Source: Serratia nevei
Lineage (GTDB): Bacteria; Pseudomonadota; Gammaproteobacteria; Enterobacterales; Enterobacteriaceae
Assembly: GCF_037948395.1 (NCBI RefSeq)
Contig: NZ_CP149940.1
Span: 4,278,001-4,342,000 of the forward strand
Reading direction: 5' to 3'
Length of the DNA: 64,000 nt
Made by a program: the position numbers and the translations under genes. Numbering within the stretch: position 1 is the first letter of the stretch; each line of letters starts with the position of its first letter. Positions 1 to 7,613 of this stretch are shown here, piece by piece. The notes beneath the pieces are model-generated. The model was not told where the DNA came from and did no database searches. It saw only the letters and a program-made list of their open reading frames with translations.

Positions 1-1008
1 CTCTCCTGGTCGCCTTTTGTCGGTATGTTCATCGCTCGGGTTTCCCGCGGCCGAACCATCCGCGAATTTGTCACGGGCGTGCTGTTCGTCCCGGCAGGCT
101 TCACCCTCATGTGGATGACGGTGTTCGGCAACAGCGCCATTTACCTCATCATGGAACAGGGCGCGACAGACCTCGCCACTACGGTACAGCAAGACGTGGC
201 GTTGGCGTTGTTTAACTTCCTAGAGCATTTCCCGTTCTCCAGCGTGCTTTCGTTTATCGCCATGGCGATGGTGATCGTCTTTTTTGTCACGTCCGCCGAT
301 TCCGGCGCCATGGTCGTAGATACGCTGGCTTCGGGCGGCTCCAGCAACACGCCGGTTTGGCAACGCATTTTCTGGGCGTCGCTGATGGGCATCGTCGCCA
401 TCGCCTTGCTGATCGCCGGGGGGCTCAGCGCGCTGCAAACCGTCACCATCGCCAGCGCATTGCCGTTCTCGGCCATCTTGCTGATATCCATTTACGGTTT
501 GCTTAAAGCGCTGCGCCGCGACCTGACCAAGCGCGACAGCCAAAATATGGCCACCATCGCCCCCACCGCCGCCCGCAACCCCATTCCCTGGCAGCGCAGG
601 CTGCGCAATATCGCCTATCTGCCAAAACGCTCGCTGGTTAAGCGCTTTATGGATGAGGTTATCCAACCGGCCATGACGCTGGTGCAGGAAGAGCTGAGTA
701 AACAAAACACGCTCAGCAGCATCAACGCCACTGCGGAAGACCGCATTCGTTTCGAGGTCGATTTGGGCGATGAGCTTAACTTTATCTATGAAGTCAGACT
801 GCGCGGCTACAGTTCGCCGACGTTCGCTCTGGCCGGGCTGGATAACGATGAACAGCAAGCCGAGCAGCACAAGTATTATCGCGCGGAGATCTACCTGAAA
901 GAAGGTGGCCAGAACTACGATGTCATGGGCTGGAATCAGGAGCAGTTGATCAACGATATTCTCGACCAGTACGAGAAACACCTGCATTTCTTGCATCTGG
1001 TGCGCTAA
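1..1008 (+). CDS. betT: BetT-like choline/betaine (BCCT family) transporter, 3' part
   Basis: The reading frame is open from base 1 and the gene began before the window. About 335 residues remain. The first part has hydrophobic helices of the betaine/choline/carnitine transporter fold, including the conserved stretch FFVTSADSGAMVVDTLASGG and two further membrane segments. The last ~130 residues are hydrophilic, the long cytoplasmic tail typical of BetT, which acts in osmosensing in that family. The protein takes up choline with protons for glycine betaine synthesis at the inner membrane. The assignment to BetT rather than another BCCT member rests on the tail and on motif recall. A terminator follows directly. 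Confidence 0.85.
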   Translation, partial: LSWSPFVGMFIARVSRGRTIREFVTGVLFVPAGFTLMWMTVFGNSAIYLIMEQGATDLATTVQQDVALALFNFLEHFPFSSVLSFIAMAMVIVFFVTSADSGAMVVDTLASGGSSNTPVWQRIFWASLMGIVAIALLIAGGLSALQTVTIASALPFSAILLISIYGLLKALRRDLTKRDSQNMATIAPTAARNPIPWQRRLRNIAYLPKRSLVKRFMDEVIQPAMTLVQEELSKQNTLSSINATAEDRIRFEVDLGDELNFIYEVRLRGYSSPTFALAGLDNDEQQAEQHKYYRAEIYLKEGGQNYDVMGWNQEQLINDILDQYEKHLHFLHLVR

Positions 1009-1016
1009 AGGCCGAC

Positions 1017-1047
1017 ATGCCGTCCCGAGGGGCGGCATTTTTTTGCC
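1017..1047 (+). terminator. Rho-independent terminator after betT
   Basis: ATGCCG and CGGCAT pair around a G/C-rich centre and are followed by seven T's, 9 bases after the betT stop codon. This marks the end of the chromosomal transcript just before the integrated element. Confidence 0.85.
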
Positions 1048-1175
1048 CTGCTTTCCTCACCACGGCGCTGATGATGCTGATGGGATGGCGGACAACCAGT
1101 GATAACGCTTACAGGGGCAAAGGATTGGGTTGGAGTAATCTTTCGGAGAATCAGGATATTTTCAGGAGGGAGTGC

Positions 1176-1198
1176 TGGAGCGGTGAAGGGAGTAGAAC
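1176..1198 (+). other. Candidate left attachment site (degenerate copy of tRNA-Gly 3' end)
   Basis: TGGAGCGGTGAAGGGAGTAG and the next three bases align with the start of the tRNA-Gly gene's 3' end at 22080-22103: 21 of 24 columns match, with one missing G and two substitutions. It is in the same orientation as the copy beside the integrase, as expected of att repeats flanking an integrated element. The imperfect match means it could also be an old or decayed site. Confidence 0.5.
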
Positions 1199-1498
1199 GC
1201 CACCATAAAAACCCAGTTAAAACGGACAACATCGACTTTACAAAAACCAAACTACACACATTTCTATACACATTAGTTTTTGCTTGGGCCTCTATCCTCA
1301 CGTCTTTCCTATCTCAATGGCCAGAGTGGGAACGATCTGAACTGCTGACGCCAGACAGCACCAAATCTATTACGTGAAACTTGCCCCGGCTTCTGGCTAC
1401 CTACTCTAGTACCTAAGACTGCACAACGCTTGACCAAAGTTATCAACCCACTTTATAACTCTACAATACTTTAATCATCGATACAGATAGCTAACAAT

Positions 1499-1963
1499 AT
1501 GAATTATAAGCCTCTTATATTTACCCTATTAATAAGCCTACCGGCGATGGCATCAGAACCATCCCTTATCGTGTGTGAACCGCAAAATGCCAATGATCAA
1601 ACCGCTACAGGTATTTGGCCTGCACCATATTTGTCACAGAATCAACTATGTTTCGACATTCGAGTAGATTCCGGTAATGCATGCGTCAGTAACATGCAGA
1701 CCACGGCTTGGTTTACGGAGGCAGTAATCGTTGACATAGACGGTGAATCTCGGGGACGGGATGATACCTGGTTCAGAGTCGTGCACCCGACCATCACCGA
1801 CAAGAGCATTGAGTACAAAATAGAAGGCTCAAGGGATAAGAAAACTTGGGGGTTAGTATCAAACGTGTCAATTAATCGACTTTCAGGACAAGCTGTAGAT
1901 TGGCTTATTGGCGAACATGGCGGAACCGCTTACAAGTGCCATCTGGAAGGGCGAAAGATCTGA
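1499..1963 (+). CDS. Hypothetical secreted protein (154 aa)
   Basis: I do not recognise the family. The N-terminus MNYKPLIFTLLISLPAMASE is a clear Sec signal peptide with likely cleavage after AMA-S or nearby, so the mature ~135-residue protein should be periplasmic or secreted. The mature part has four cysteines, which could form two disulfides, and many Trp and Asp residues. Codon use is AT-richer than the core genes. It stands alone on the + strand between the att copy and the iteron cluster, the usual position for accessory cargo at the end of an island. No clear Shine-Dalgarno is visible; the upstream region is AT-rich. Confidence 0.6.
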   Translation: MNYKPLIFTLLISLPAMASEPSLIVCEPQNANDQTATGIWPAPYLSQNQLCFDIRVDSGNACVSNMQTTAWFTEAVIVDIDGESRGRDDTWFRVVHPTITDKSIEYKIEGSRDKKTWGLVSNVSINRLSGQAVDWLIGEHGGTAYKCHLEGRKI

Positions 1964-1999
1964 ATTGGCATAATGTGTATATATACAGAAAATGTGTCA

Positions 2000-2118
2000 G
2001 TTCAGTCAGTTCAGTTGGTTCATCTTGTAAAGATGGTTGTTTTATAAAGTTTTATTTTAAAAAAGCGAACCAACAGCATGCTGTTTTGAACCAACAAACG
2101 GGTTTTTCATGTTAGTTC
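2000..2118. repeat. Left iteron cluster with arm of 42-bp inverted repeat
   Basis: Bases 2000-2041 are the inverted copy of 13484-13525 with one mismatch in 42. The cluster has GTTGGTTC (2014-2021), GAACCAAC (2067-2074 and 2088-2095) and the variant GTTAGTTC (2111-2118). A perfect palindrome AACAGCATGCTGTT lies at 2072-2085 between two of the repeats. The same octamers recur just downstream of the primase-helicase gene. In P4 the alpha protein binds iterons at two separate sites, ori and crr; by analogy this is a candidate replication site. Function is inferred. Confidence 0.6.
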
Positions 2119-2237
2119 ATTGGCCATGCTTCGTTTCACTCAAGCAATGTCGCTAAGGCCCGTCAATCCATCAGAGGACTGTAACTTGCCGCTGTCTATA
2201 CCACTGCGGAATTAACCGCAAGTAAGGAGATAGCACA

Positions 2238-2477
2238 ATGAAAGCAGCGATTCGAAAACCACAACTCCTGGCGATGGTTCCCATGTCAGAGTCGCAGATC
2301 ACCAAACTGGAAAAGGCAGGAGACTTCCCGCAGCGCTTTGCACTGACCAACCGCACCGTTGCCTGGAACTTGGATGAAGTAGAAGCGTGGCTCGATAAGC
2401 AACAGGCCGAGAACACCGGCCGCACGCCGGATTATTCCCCCGATGTCCGCCAGCGCAAACAAAGGCCAGTACGCTAA
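2238..2477 (+). CDS. AlpA-like DNA-binding regulator (79 aa)
   Basis: Small helix-turn-helix protein of the AlpA/excisionase type. It has a two-helix HTH (MSESQITKLEKAGDFPQRF), then the strand-wing segment NRTVAWNLDEVEAWL that is typical of the family. AlpA proteins activate or repress genes for excision and early functions in P4-like elements. A good Shine-Dalgarno (AAGGAG, 7 bases before ATG) supports the start. Upstream, TGCGG-N6-CCGCA (2205-2220) is an inverted repeat that might be its operator. A second, distinct AlpA-like gene lies at the other side of the element (19305-19502). It heads a short run of small + strand ORFs. Confidence 0.7.
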   Translation: MKAAIRKPQLLAMVPMSESQITKLEKAGDFPQRFALTNRTVAWNLDEVEAWLDKQQAENTGRTPDYSPDVRQRKQRPVR

Positions 2478-2486
2478 GTTTAGGTG

Positions 2487-2576
2487 ATGCGCTACTACAT
2501 CCTGCAGTGCGCTAAAAACATGGCCGCGATCGCCACGCACGCTGCATTTATCGCGAAGCAGACGAAGGTTAAATGA
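2487..2576 (+). CDS. Possible 29-aa microprotein
   Basis: An ATG at 2487 opens a 29-codon frame (MRYYILQC...) that fills the gap between the AlpA-like gene and the next small gene. Its stop overlaps the Shine-Dalgarno GAGGGG of that gene. AGG lies close to the ATG, so initiation would be weak. No family likeness is seen. It may instead be spacer. Confidence 0.3.
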   Translation: MRYYILQCAKNMAAIATHAAFIAKQTKVK

Positions 2577-2584
2577 GGGGTAAC

Positions 2585-2734
2585 ATGAAAAAGATAACCA
2601 TCCAACCAAGAGACAAGTCGGTTTCATACCCACCGCGCGGGTTCGCTAAAGCAAGCGATGACCAGGTCATGAAAGCATTTGTCCATGGCCTTGAACGTTA
2701 TAAAAAAGTCATGAGCGAGCTGGCTAAGGTATGA
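2585..2734 (+). CDS. Hypothetical small protein (49 aa)
   Basis: The frame MKKITIQPRDKSVSYPPRGF onwards is preceded by the strong Shine-Dalgarno GAGGGG four bases before ATG. It ends with GTATGA, whose ATG starts the next gene, so the two are translationally coupled. The product is basic and predicted soluble and helical in its second half. Small coupled genes after an AlpA regulator are common in phage-like islands. Function unknown. Confidence 0.5.
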   Translation: MKKITIQPRDKSVSYPPRGFAKASDDQVMKAFVHGLERYKKVMSELAKV

Positions 2735-2910
2735 AAAATAACCTTAAACGACCCGCCAGATCTGTCGGTAGCTTGCTGGACCTGCTGCCATCAACGGACT
2801 ACACAAAACTGATCGACAAGCGGCCGGTAGAGAAAGCCATCGAGGATGACTGGAAAGCTGTAGGCGATGACATGTGGTCTGTTATTGGAAGAAGGGACGG
2901 CAAGAAGTAA
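2731..2910 (+). CDS. Hypothetical small protein (59 aa)
   Basis: It starts at the ATG overlapping the previous stop (ATGA) and ends at TAA 2908-2910. The basic N-terminus (MKNNLKRPARSVGSLL) is followed by an acidic middle and a KK end. No domain is recognised. Coupling to the 49-aa gene and the hairpin straight after the stop suggest it is the last gene of the small early operon that begins with the AlpA-like gene. Confidence 0.5.
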   Translation: MKNNLKRPARSVGSLLDLLPSTDYTKLIDKRPVEKAIEDDWKAVGDDMWSVIGRRDGKK

Positions 2911-2913
2911 AAA

Positions 2914-2931
2914 ACGGGGCGCAAGCCCCGT
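2914..2931 (+). terminator. GC hairpin after the small-gene run, probable terminator
   Basis: ACGGGGC-GCAA-GCCCCGT forms a 7-bp stem with a GCAA loop four bases after the stop at 2910. The following bases are TCGCTCTCTT, only moderately T-rich, so termination may be partial. Confidence 0.55.
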
Positions 2932-3023
2932 CGCTCTCTTGGATGTATCAGAGACAGACAAATGAGAGGCCGTCCGGGCGGCGATTGACTACAGTATTCA
3001 TTGTACTCATAATATACAGACAG

Positions 3024-3040
3024 GTTACCAAACTGGTAAT
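3024..3040 (+). promoter_or_regulatory. Palindromic operator before the Panacea antitoxin gene
   Basis: GTTACCA-AAC-TGGTAAT is a near-perfect inverted repeat 17 bases before the ATG at 3058, just downstream of a CATAAT-like -10. Toxin-antitoxin operons are usually autorepressed at such a site. The same GTTACC/GGTAAC half-sites recur at 17980-18022 and 18229-18250 in the element's regulatory region. Confidence 0.5.
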
Positions 3041-3057
3041 CGAAACGGAGGTTGACT

Positions 3058-3627
3058 ATGTTCAGCGAAAACAAAACAGCCCAAATGGCTGGTTACCTGC
3101 TGCTTAAACGCGGCGGGCGCATGGCATACATCAAGCTCATGAAGTTGCTGTACCTGGCAGATCGTGAGTACATGATCAGCTATGGTGACTCGATGACCGG
3201 CGACCGGGCTGTATCAATGAATAACGGCCCTGTGCTCTCTCGTACTTATGACTTACTGAAGTCTGGAAGCCCTGAGGAGGAATCACCTTGGGACGATTGG
3301 ATCTCTGGCGAGTCAAACTACGAAGTTTCCATCAAAAAGCATGTGCATGGTGTTGACGAAGAAGAAGCTTTTGATGAACTGAGCCGCGCCGACAAGAGGA
3401 TTTTAGATCGCGTTTTTGAACAGTTCGGGCATTACAAGCGCTTCGAGCTTTGCGATCTGACGCATCAAATCTGCCCTGAGTGGCAAGACCCGCATGGCTC
3501 ATCTGTTCCTATCAATCCAAAATCCATTTTCATGGCTGGAGGAAAGTCGGAAGAAGAAGCCAACCTCATTCTTGATAGAATGAGAGAGCGTGAACTCCTC
3601 AAGCAATTCAGTAGCGAGCTTGCATGA
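3058..3627 (+). CDS. Panacea-domain (SocA/DUF4065-type) antitoxin-like protein
   Basis: A 189-aa protein whose first ~130 residues match the Panacea/DUF4065 fold: GYLLLKRGGRMAYIKLMKLL, then LYLADREYMISYGDSMTGD, then the conserved small-residue run SMNNGPVLSRTYDLLK. This domain is known as a promiscuous antitoxin that neutralises unrelated toxins encoded next to it, and as the SocA antitoxin in Caulobacter. The start at ATG 3058 has GGAGG seven bases upstream; an in-frame TTG at 3052 is a less likely start. The stop overlaps the next gene's ATG (ATGA), so the two are coupled, as expected of a toxin-antitoxin pair. The specific activity is inferred. Confidence 0.8.
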   Translation: MFSENKTAQMAGYLLLKRGGRMAYIKLMKLLYLADREYMISYGDSMTGDRAVSMNNGPVLSRTYDLLKSGSPEEESPWDDWISGESNYEVSIKKHVHGVDEEEAFDELSRADKRILDRVFEQFGHYKRFELCDLTHQICPEWQDPHGSSVPINPKSIFMAGGKSEEEANLILDRMRERELLKQFSSELA

Positions 3628-4028
3628 CAACGTACTCACCATACAGGAAAGGCACTGTTCTCGCTCCTGTTGGTGGGTCCGATCACTTGCACGTTATTTG
3701 CAATGATCCTGTTCACTATCCTATCCATGGTTGTGACTGTGTGCTTGCAGTGAACATCACCACAATTTATCCCCCACCGGCACATCATGACCCTGCATGT
3801 ATACTGCGCGCCGGCGATCATCCCTTTATCCATCACGACAGCTATGTCTATTACGCTGACGCCATTATTTGGAAAGTACCGAATGTTGTCTCAAGAGAGC
3901 AAAGCGGGGAGATAACGATCCACAGAACAATGGACGAGGCAGTTTTTCAACAGGTATTGGCTGGTTTTGTTGCCTCTGACTTTACCACCGGAAAGATATT
4001 AAAGTTCTTCAGGCAACATTGTAATTAA
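3624..4028 (+). CDS. Candidate toxin partner of the Panacea antitoxin (134 aa)
   Basis: Translation is coupled to the antitoxin gene through ATGA. The sequence is beta-rich with the opening KGTVLAPVGGSDHLHVICND, then HGCDCVLAVNITTIYP and the histidine/aspartate-rich GDHPFIHHDSYVYYADAI. The start resembles the SH3-like barrel pattern of PemK/MazF-type RNases (a GxV(L/W) strand followed by a strand ending in xND), but the family is not secure. Conserved-looking His, Asp and Cys residues could be catalytic or metal-binding. Position, size and coupling make a toxin role the best guess; no toxin activity can be shown from sequence. A spacer of 47 bases separates it from the next gene. Confidence 0.6.
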   Translation: MTTYSPYRKGTVLAPVGGSDHLHVICNDPVHYPIHGCDCVLAVNITTIYPPPAHHDPACILRAGDHPFIHHDSYVYYADAIIWKVPNVVSREQSGEITIHRTMDEAVFQQVLAGFVASDFTTGKILKFFRQHCN

Positions 4029-4075
4029 ACCCTGTAATGGACTTTTGTTTTTACTGAATTATTTAGGGTGAATAA

Positions 4076-4567
4076 ATGACCGCTCCAATAACAATCGATA
4101 CGACATTAATAAGCGGAGTAATAAGTGCGGCTGTGGCTATTTTGGTGGCATGCGGCACTGTGATATGGACAACAAAGTCAAACAGAAAACTAGAAGAGAA
4201 GAAATTAAAGGACGCAAAGAAGGAAGAGCTATATCTATCCATAATAGATATGGAAAGAGCAATGTATCTTTACTTTGTTTGTGTAAGTCATTCATTCAAT
4301 AAAATTGAGTACAATATAGACGTAATTGATGCTGCAAGGGATAAAGCAATTGCGAAAATGGAGTTAATTACAACGGTCCATTTTATAGAATTAGGCATAG
4401 AGCGCGCTATGGAAGCCATTTCCCAGTTTGAACTTTCATATGTTTACTATCTAAGGGATGGATTTAAAAGGGAATTTTCAGCATCCGATGTTGTTAATGC
4501 AACAACTTTGTATAGAAACATAGAAAGAGAAACAACTGCACTTAAGGCAGAAGTAATGAAACTATAA
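4076..4567 (+). CDS. Hypothetical membrane-anchored protein (163 aa)
   Basis: Residues ~8-30 form one hydrophobic helix (LISGVISAAVAILVACGTVI). A Lys/Glu-rich segment follows, then a mostly helical cytoplasmic region likely to form a coiled coil. The gene is markedly AT-rich compared with the cassette opposite. A Shine-Dalgarno-like AGGGTG lies before the ATG. It is downstream of the toxin-antitoxin-like pair and ends in a shared terminator. N-terminally anchored helical proteins of this type are frequent island cargo, some in phage defence, but I recognise no family. Confidence 0.6.
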   Translation: MTAPITIDTTLISGVISAAVAILVACGTVIWTTKSNRKLEEKKLKDAKKEELYLSIIDMERAMYLYFVCVSHSFNKIEYNIDVIDAARDKAIAKMELITTVHFIELGIERAMEAISQFELSYVYYLRDGFKREFSASDVVNATTLYRNIERETTALKAEVMKL

Positions 4568-4590
4568 GCCCCCTAACGGGGCTTAGTTTT
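4566..4590. terminator. Bidirectional terminator between convergent genes
   Basis: AAGCCCC-CTAAC-GGGGCTT is a 7-bp stem, followed by AGTTTT on the + strand and preceded by A-rich sequence for the other direction. It sits on the stop codons of the + strand membrane gene and the end of the minus-strand cassette. Confidence 0.85.
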
Positions 4591-5047
4591 AGAACGTCCT
4601 TTTCATCCTTCTAATTCTTAAGAATAGAAGTGCAATTAGTATGATTGCAACTAAAGTCACTGGGGATGATATAAATCCAGTCGTAGTAGATAGATAGGAC
4701 ATCGGAGTTCCATCTACAACACCGCAAAGAATTTGTTCATTATAAATTTGTGATGTCCTATCATCTATAATTGCATTAAAAACATCTTTCTTAATACCAT
4801 GTTCTGGTATATTAACATGACCAATCCCATAGTGCATAAAAGCTTGCTCAGCTATACTTTTATCAACAAATTCAGAACTACTTTTTGCTGCTATGCCGTC
4901 TAACTTTGAATTTCTAAAGTATGAAACTAAAGCACTATCATGCCATCCAGATGATAATGAAGCGGTGAATACCTCACTGAAGGATGGCTGCATACTACAT
5001 AAGGACTGATTGCCCCCAGTCATGGGGTTATCTGTATATATTGCCAC
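4589..5047 (-). CDS. Short membrane-anchored paralogue of the second ejection-like protein (152 aa)
   Basis: The chosen start is GTG at 5047, which has AGGAGG four bases upstream and lies 13 bases after the previous stop; an ATG at 5095 would overlap that gene and lacks such a site. From this start the protein begins (V)AIYTDNP, matching MTIYTTKP at the start of the 562-aa protein. The match continues: AEQAFMHYGIGHVNIPEHGI against AEAGFKTYGVKSINVPPQGI. After residue ~110 the long protein's body is missing and is replaced by one membrane helix (SPVTLVAIILIALLFL) and a basic end. It looks like a duplicated N-terminal domain put on a membrane anchor. Function unknown. Confidence 0.65.
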   Translation of the reverse strand: MAIYTDNPMTGGNQSLCSMQPSFSEVFTASLSSGWHDSALVSYFRNSKLDGIAAKSSSEFVDKSIAEQAFMHYGIGHVNIPEHGIKKDVFNAIIDDRTSQIYNEQILCGVVDGTPMSYLSTTTGFISSPVTLVAIILIALLFLRIRRMKRTF

Positions 5048-5060
5048 GGCTCCTCCTTGA

Positions 5061-7613
5061 CTATCTTCCAAGCATAAACTGAGACGGTGGAACAATGAAG
5101 GTGTTCCCCTGTTCTTTTTCTACTCGATGGCGATACCGCTCCAGAGATCCAGGGCTAAGCCATTCTTGCGCACGGTTTAGAATAAGGTAGTTCATCGCCG
5201 GTCGCACTACATGCAGATTCATGAATGGTGTATGGTCGATACCAAACTTCAACAAGTCAGCCGCTTTTGCATCACCGTCTCTAGCTCGCAGGAACAGGTT
5301 ACGGATCTGATCAAGGTCACCAACGGTAGGACCCGCCAAGCTCGATGCCAAGCCACCACCAAACCGATTGTATTCACCAAACAGGAAGTCGCCCATAATG
5401 CCGAGACCGCCCCCCTGCGCAGCAGCAGCAAGGAACGTTTTTGCATCCGCCGGGCGTGGCGTCTGCCCTTTCAGTAACAACTTGGTTTGCATCGATACAT
5501 ATCCCAATGCAGTCATCCAAATGAACAACTGGGCAAGCCCCAGCTTTTCGCCGTTACCATTGCGCATGGCATTGGCTAGGCTGGTGAAGCGACTTTGCCC
5601 CAATTCTGCCGGCGTATAGCCACGACCATATATTTCTCGCCCAATGGTATTCTGCATAAAAGAGCCGGTAAACGATTTGAACTGGCCTCCAAAGCGAATA
5701 GCTTCACCAAGTGGAGTGCCAGGCTGCGTGCCCTGCTTCATCATTGCACGGGTTCTGGCGCTAGGCTCTGACATGGCAATGAGCACCCGATCAAGATAAT
5801 ACCCGCGTAGCTTACCTTCCAGAGACTCGCGCGCCGCAGCAATACTGGACTTATTGACTTGTAGTCCATCGGCGGCAACATATTCAGCGATCCGCTCGTC
5901 TGGAATATACCTAACGCCATTGGGGGTCATGTGCTGATTGCCACGGACGGTATCCATTTCCATGCTGCGATAAAGATTCCATTCACGCTCTGTGATTCCA
6001 CTGGAGTTAAGAACCCTGCGCAGATCTTCATTCATGGAAGTCCAAGCCGATTTTGAATTGCGCGCCATCCAATTGGACATAACCAATCCCATGGATTTTC
6101 GACTGTTCTCTGTCCACCAGTTCAGAAGGTTTAGCTTGAAGAAGGTGCGCTGCAACCGTGATATGCGCCCAGGCACCGACGTATCACCTGAGAATTTAGC
6201 TATCATCTCATCGCGCACTGAGTCAGTAAAAATCCCCATGTATCCAAGAATTTCCTTCTGATCTGCCGCGCTGTATCCCTTGAGCTTACCTGCAATGCTC
6301 TTCCCCATGGCATCCATTAAATTCATACCCTGGTAGCGTAGCTCCATCGCTGCGTTGCCAACGTCGTTAAACGAAGATATGACAGCCCCGCCAAGCTTGG
6401 TCATTCCCTCTACAGCCCTGATAGTCGCCCCGGCTCTGGCTATCGCTGAGTTGGCAGGTATGCTGTTGTACCCCAAAATTTCTGAAAGCTCATTTTCCAA
6501 AGCGCGCCGGCGCCCAGCAAAATCAGCCTCGGCTGCAGGATTGTTCAGCTTCTTGAGTCGTGCCTGTTGGGTTTCGAATAAATGACTGAACATATTTTCA
6601 GGGTTTGTGCCGAGCACGCGCATTACGCCGGTAGTCCTGGCGGAACTGGTTAGCCCTGACATAACTGATTCGCGAAGGTTGCCGACACCATAGGCCTTAT
6701 TGTACTCATGCCATGCAACGCCATCCTTAAAGTGTAAAACTCGCTCCTGGCTCGCACGCTTTGCCTGATTGGATCCTCCTTTAAATCCTGATAACCAATC
6801 TGACTTCTGATTACTCAAATGGATACCAGACGCCAGACCGTTATAGACGCTCTGCAAAAATTCGTCGCGATTGGCTACGCCATCGAAAGTTGACTGATCA
6901 AGTCGGGGAAGAATTGTATCCCGCCAGGCCTCATAGCCGGCACTACGGATTTTCGCCCAATCATGGCTTTGCCGTGTTATATAACCAGCCAGCTTGCCAA
7001 TGAATGATCCCGCGCGGTTGCTATCAAGCCTTGCCACCTCCTGCCATTTATTAATTATCTCGGCAAGTTTGATGGACTCTTTCGACAAACCTGCTGTTGG
7101 TTCTCCGCGACCCACCTTCCAAAGCGCATCGGCGATCTCTTGGTCATACTCTCCAGAGGATAGAGCCTTGGATAGACCTGACTGATCTAAATCATGCTCA
7201 AAGCCTGCAATGTACTTCCCCTCAAGCTGCCCCTGCTCGCGAGACGCCGAGGCGCGGAATCCTTCCGCAGCCTCATTGCGGGAAACCAATAGTGCTGATA
7301 GCGCTATATCTGGCCGATCGGCACCAAGAGATTCTTTGCTATTGTTTAAAAAGCTCTCAAGCTTAGTCCTGATCTTAAGGTTAATCGCCTTATTACGAGC
7401 CTCGATCACCCTGGCCAGCTTGTCGCCCCTGACCATTTCATCAGCAGCTTTCAGGGCAGCCTCTTCAAGAGTGATTGAGGCGTTCTCTGCCTGATAGCGA
7501 TCGATGTTTCTCCGAAGCTGTCCGAACACATCCTGCAGTTCATCATCTGACAAGTCACGTCCGGCGGCCTTAATCACCAATTTTTCACAGTCAGCCAAGT
7601 ATCGATTTGCCAT
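5061..7613 (-). CDS. Large phage internal-virion/ejection-like protein (850 aa)
   Basis: A long, mostly helical protein that I link to podophage internal or ejection proteins. The reasons are its size, its place after a transglycosylase-bearing protein, and its C-terminal region (FMNLHVVRPAMNYLILNRAQ, EWLSPGSLERYRHRVEKEQG), which recalls the ends of large virion proteins of lambdoid podophages. Residues ~1-130 are charged helices; later parts have Gly/Ala-rich stretches that could insert in membranes. ATG at 7613 overlaps the upstream stop (TGATG), so translation is coupled; a GTG one codon earlier is possible. No enzymatic motif is seen. Family assignment is by pattern recall and should be tested by profile or structure search. 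Confidence 0.6.
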   Translation of the reverse strand: MANRYLADCEKLVIKAAGRDLSDDELQDVFGQLRRNIDRYQAENASITLEEAALKAADEMVRGDKLARVIEARNKAINLKIRTKLESFLNNSKESLGADRPDIALSALLVSRNEAAEGFRASASREQGQLEGKYIAGFEHDLDQSGLSKALSSGEYDQEIADALWKVGRGEPTAGLSKESIKLAEIINKWQEVARLDSNRAGSFIGKLAGYITRQSHDWAKIRSAGYEAWRDTILPRLDQSTFDGVANRDEFLQSVYNGLASGIHLSNQKSDWLSGFKGGSNQAKRASQERVLHFKDGVAWHEYNKAYGVGNLRESVMSGLTSSARTTGVMRVLGTNPENMFSHLFETQQARLKKLNNPAAEADFAGRRRALENELSEILGYNSIPANSAIARAGATIRAVEGMTKLGGAVISSFNDVGNAAMELRYQGMNLMDAMGKSIAGKLKGYSAADQKEILGYMGIFTDSVRDEMIAKFSGDTSVPGRISRLQRTFFKLNLLNWWTENSRKSMGLVMSNWMARNSKSAWTSMNEDLRRVLNSSGITEREWNLYRSMEMDTVRGNQHMTPNGVRYIPDERIAEYVAADGLQVNKSSIAAARESLEGKLRGYYLDRVLIAMSEPSARTRAMMKQGTQPGTPLGEAIRFGGQFKSFTGSFMQNTIGREIYGRGYTPAELGQSRFTSLANAMRNGNGEKLGLAQLFIWMTALGYVSMQTKLLLKGQTPRPADAKTFLAAAAQGGGLGIMGDFLFGEYNRFGGGLASSLAGPTVGDLDQIRNLFLRARDGDAKAADLLKFGIDHTPFMNLHVVRPAMNYLILNRAQEWLSPGSLERYRHRVEKEQGNTFIVPPSQFMLGR

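Larger units (their letters stand above)
1009..1498. other. Non-coding junction between betT and the element
   Basis: After the betT terminator no convincing gene is seen up to 1499. Short open frames here lack ribosome binding sites and family likeness. The stretch contains the degenerate tRNA-like att copy at 1176-1198. From about 1210 base composition falls towards AT-rich, consistent with entry into foreign DNA. Confidence 0.5.
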
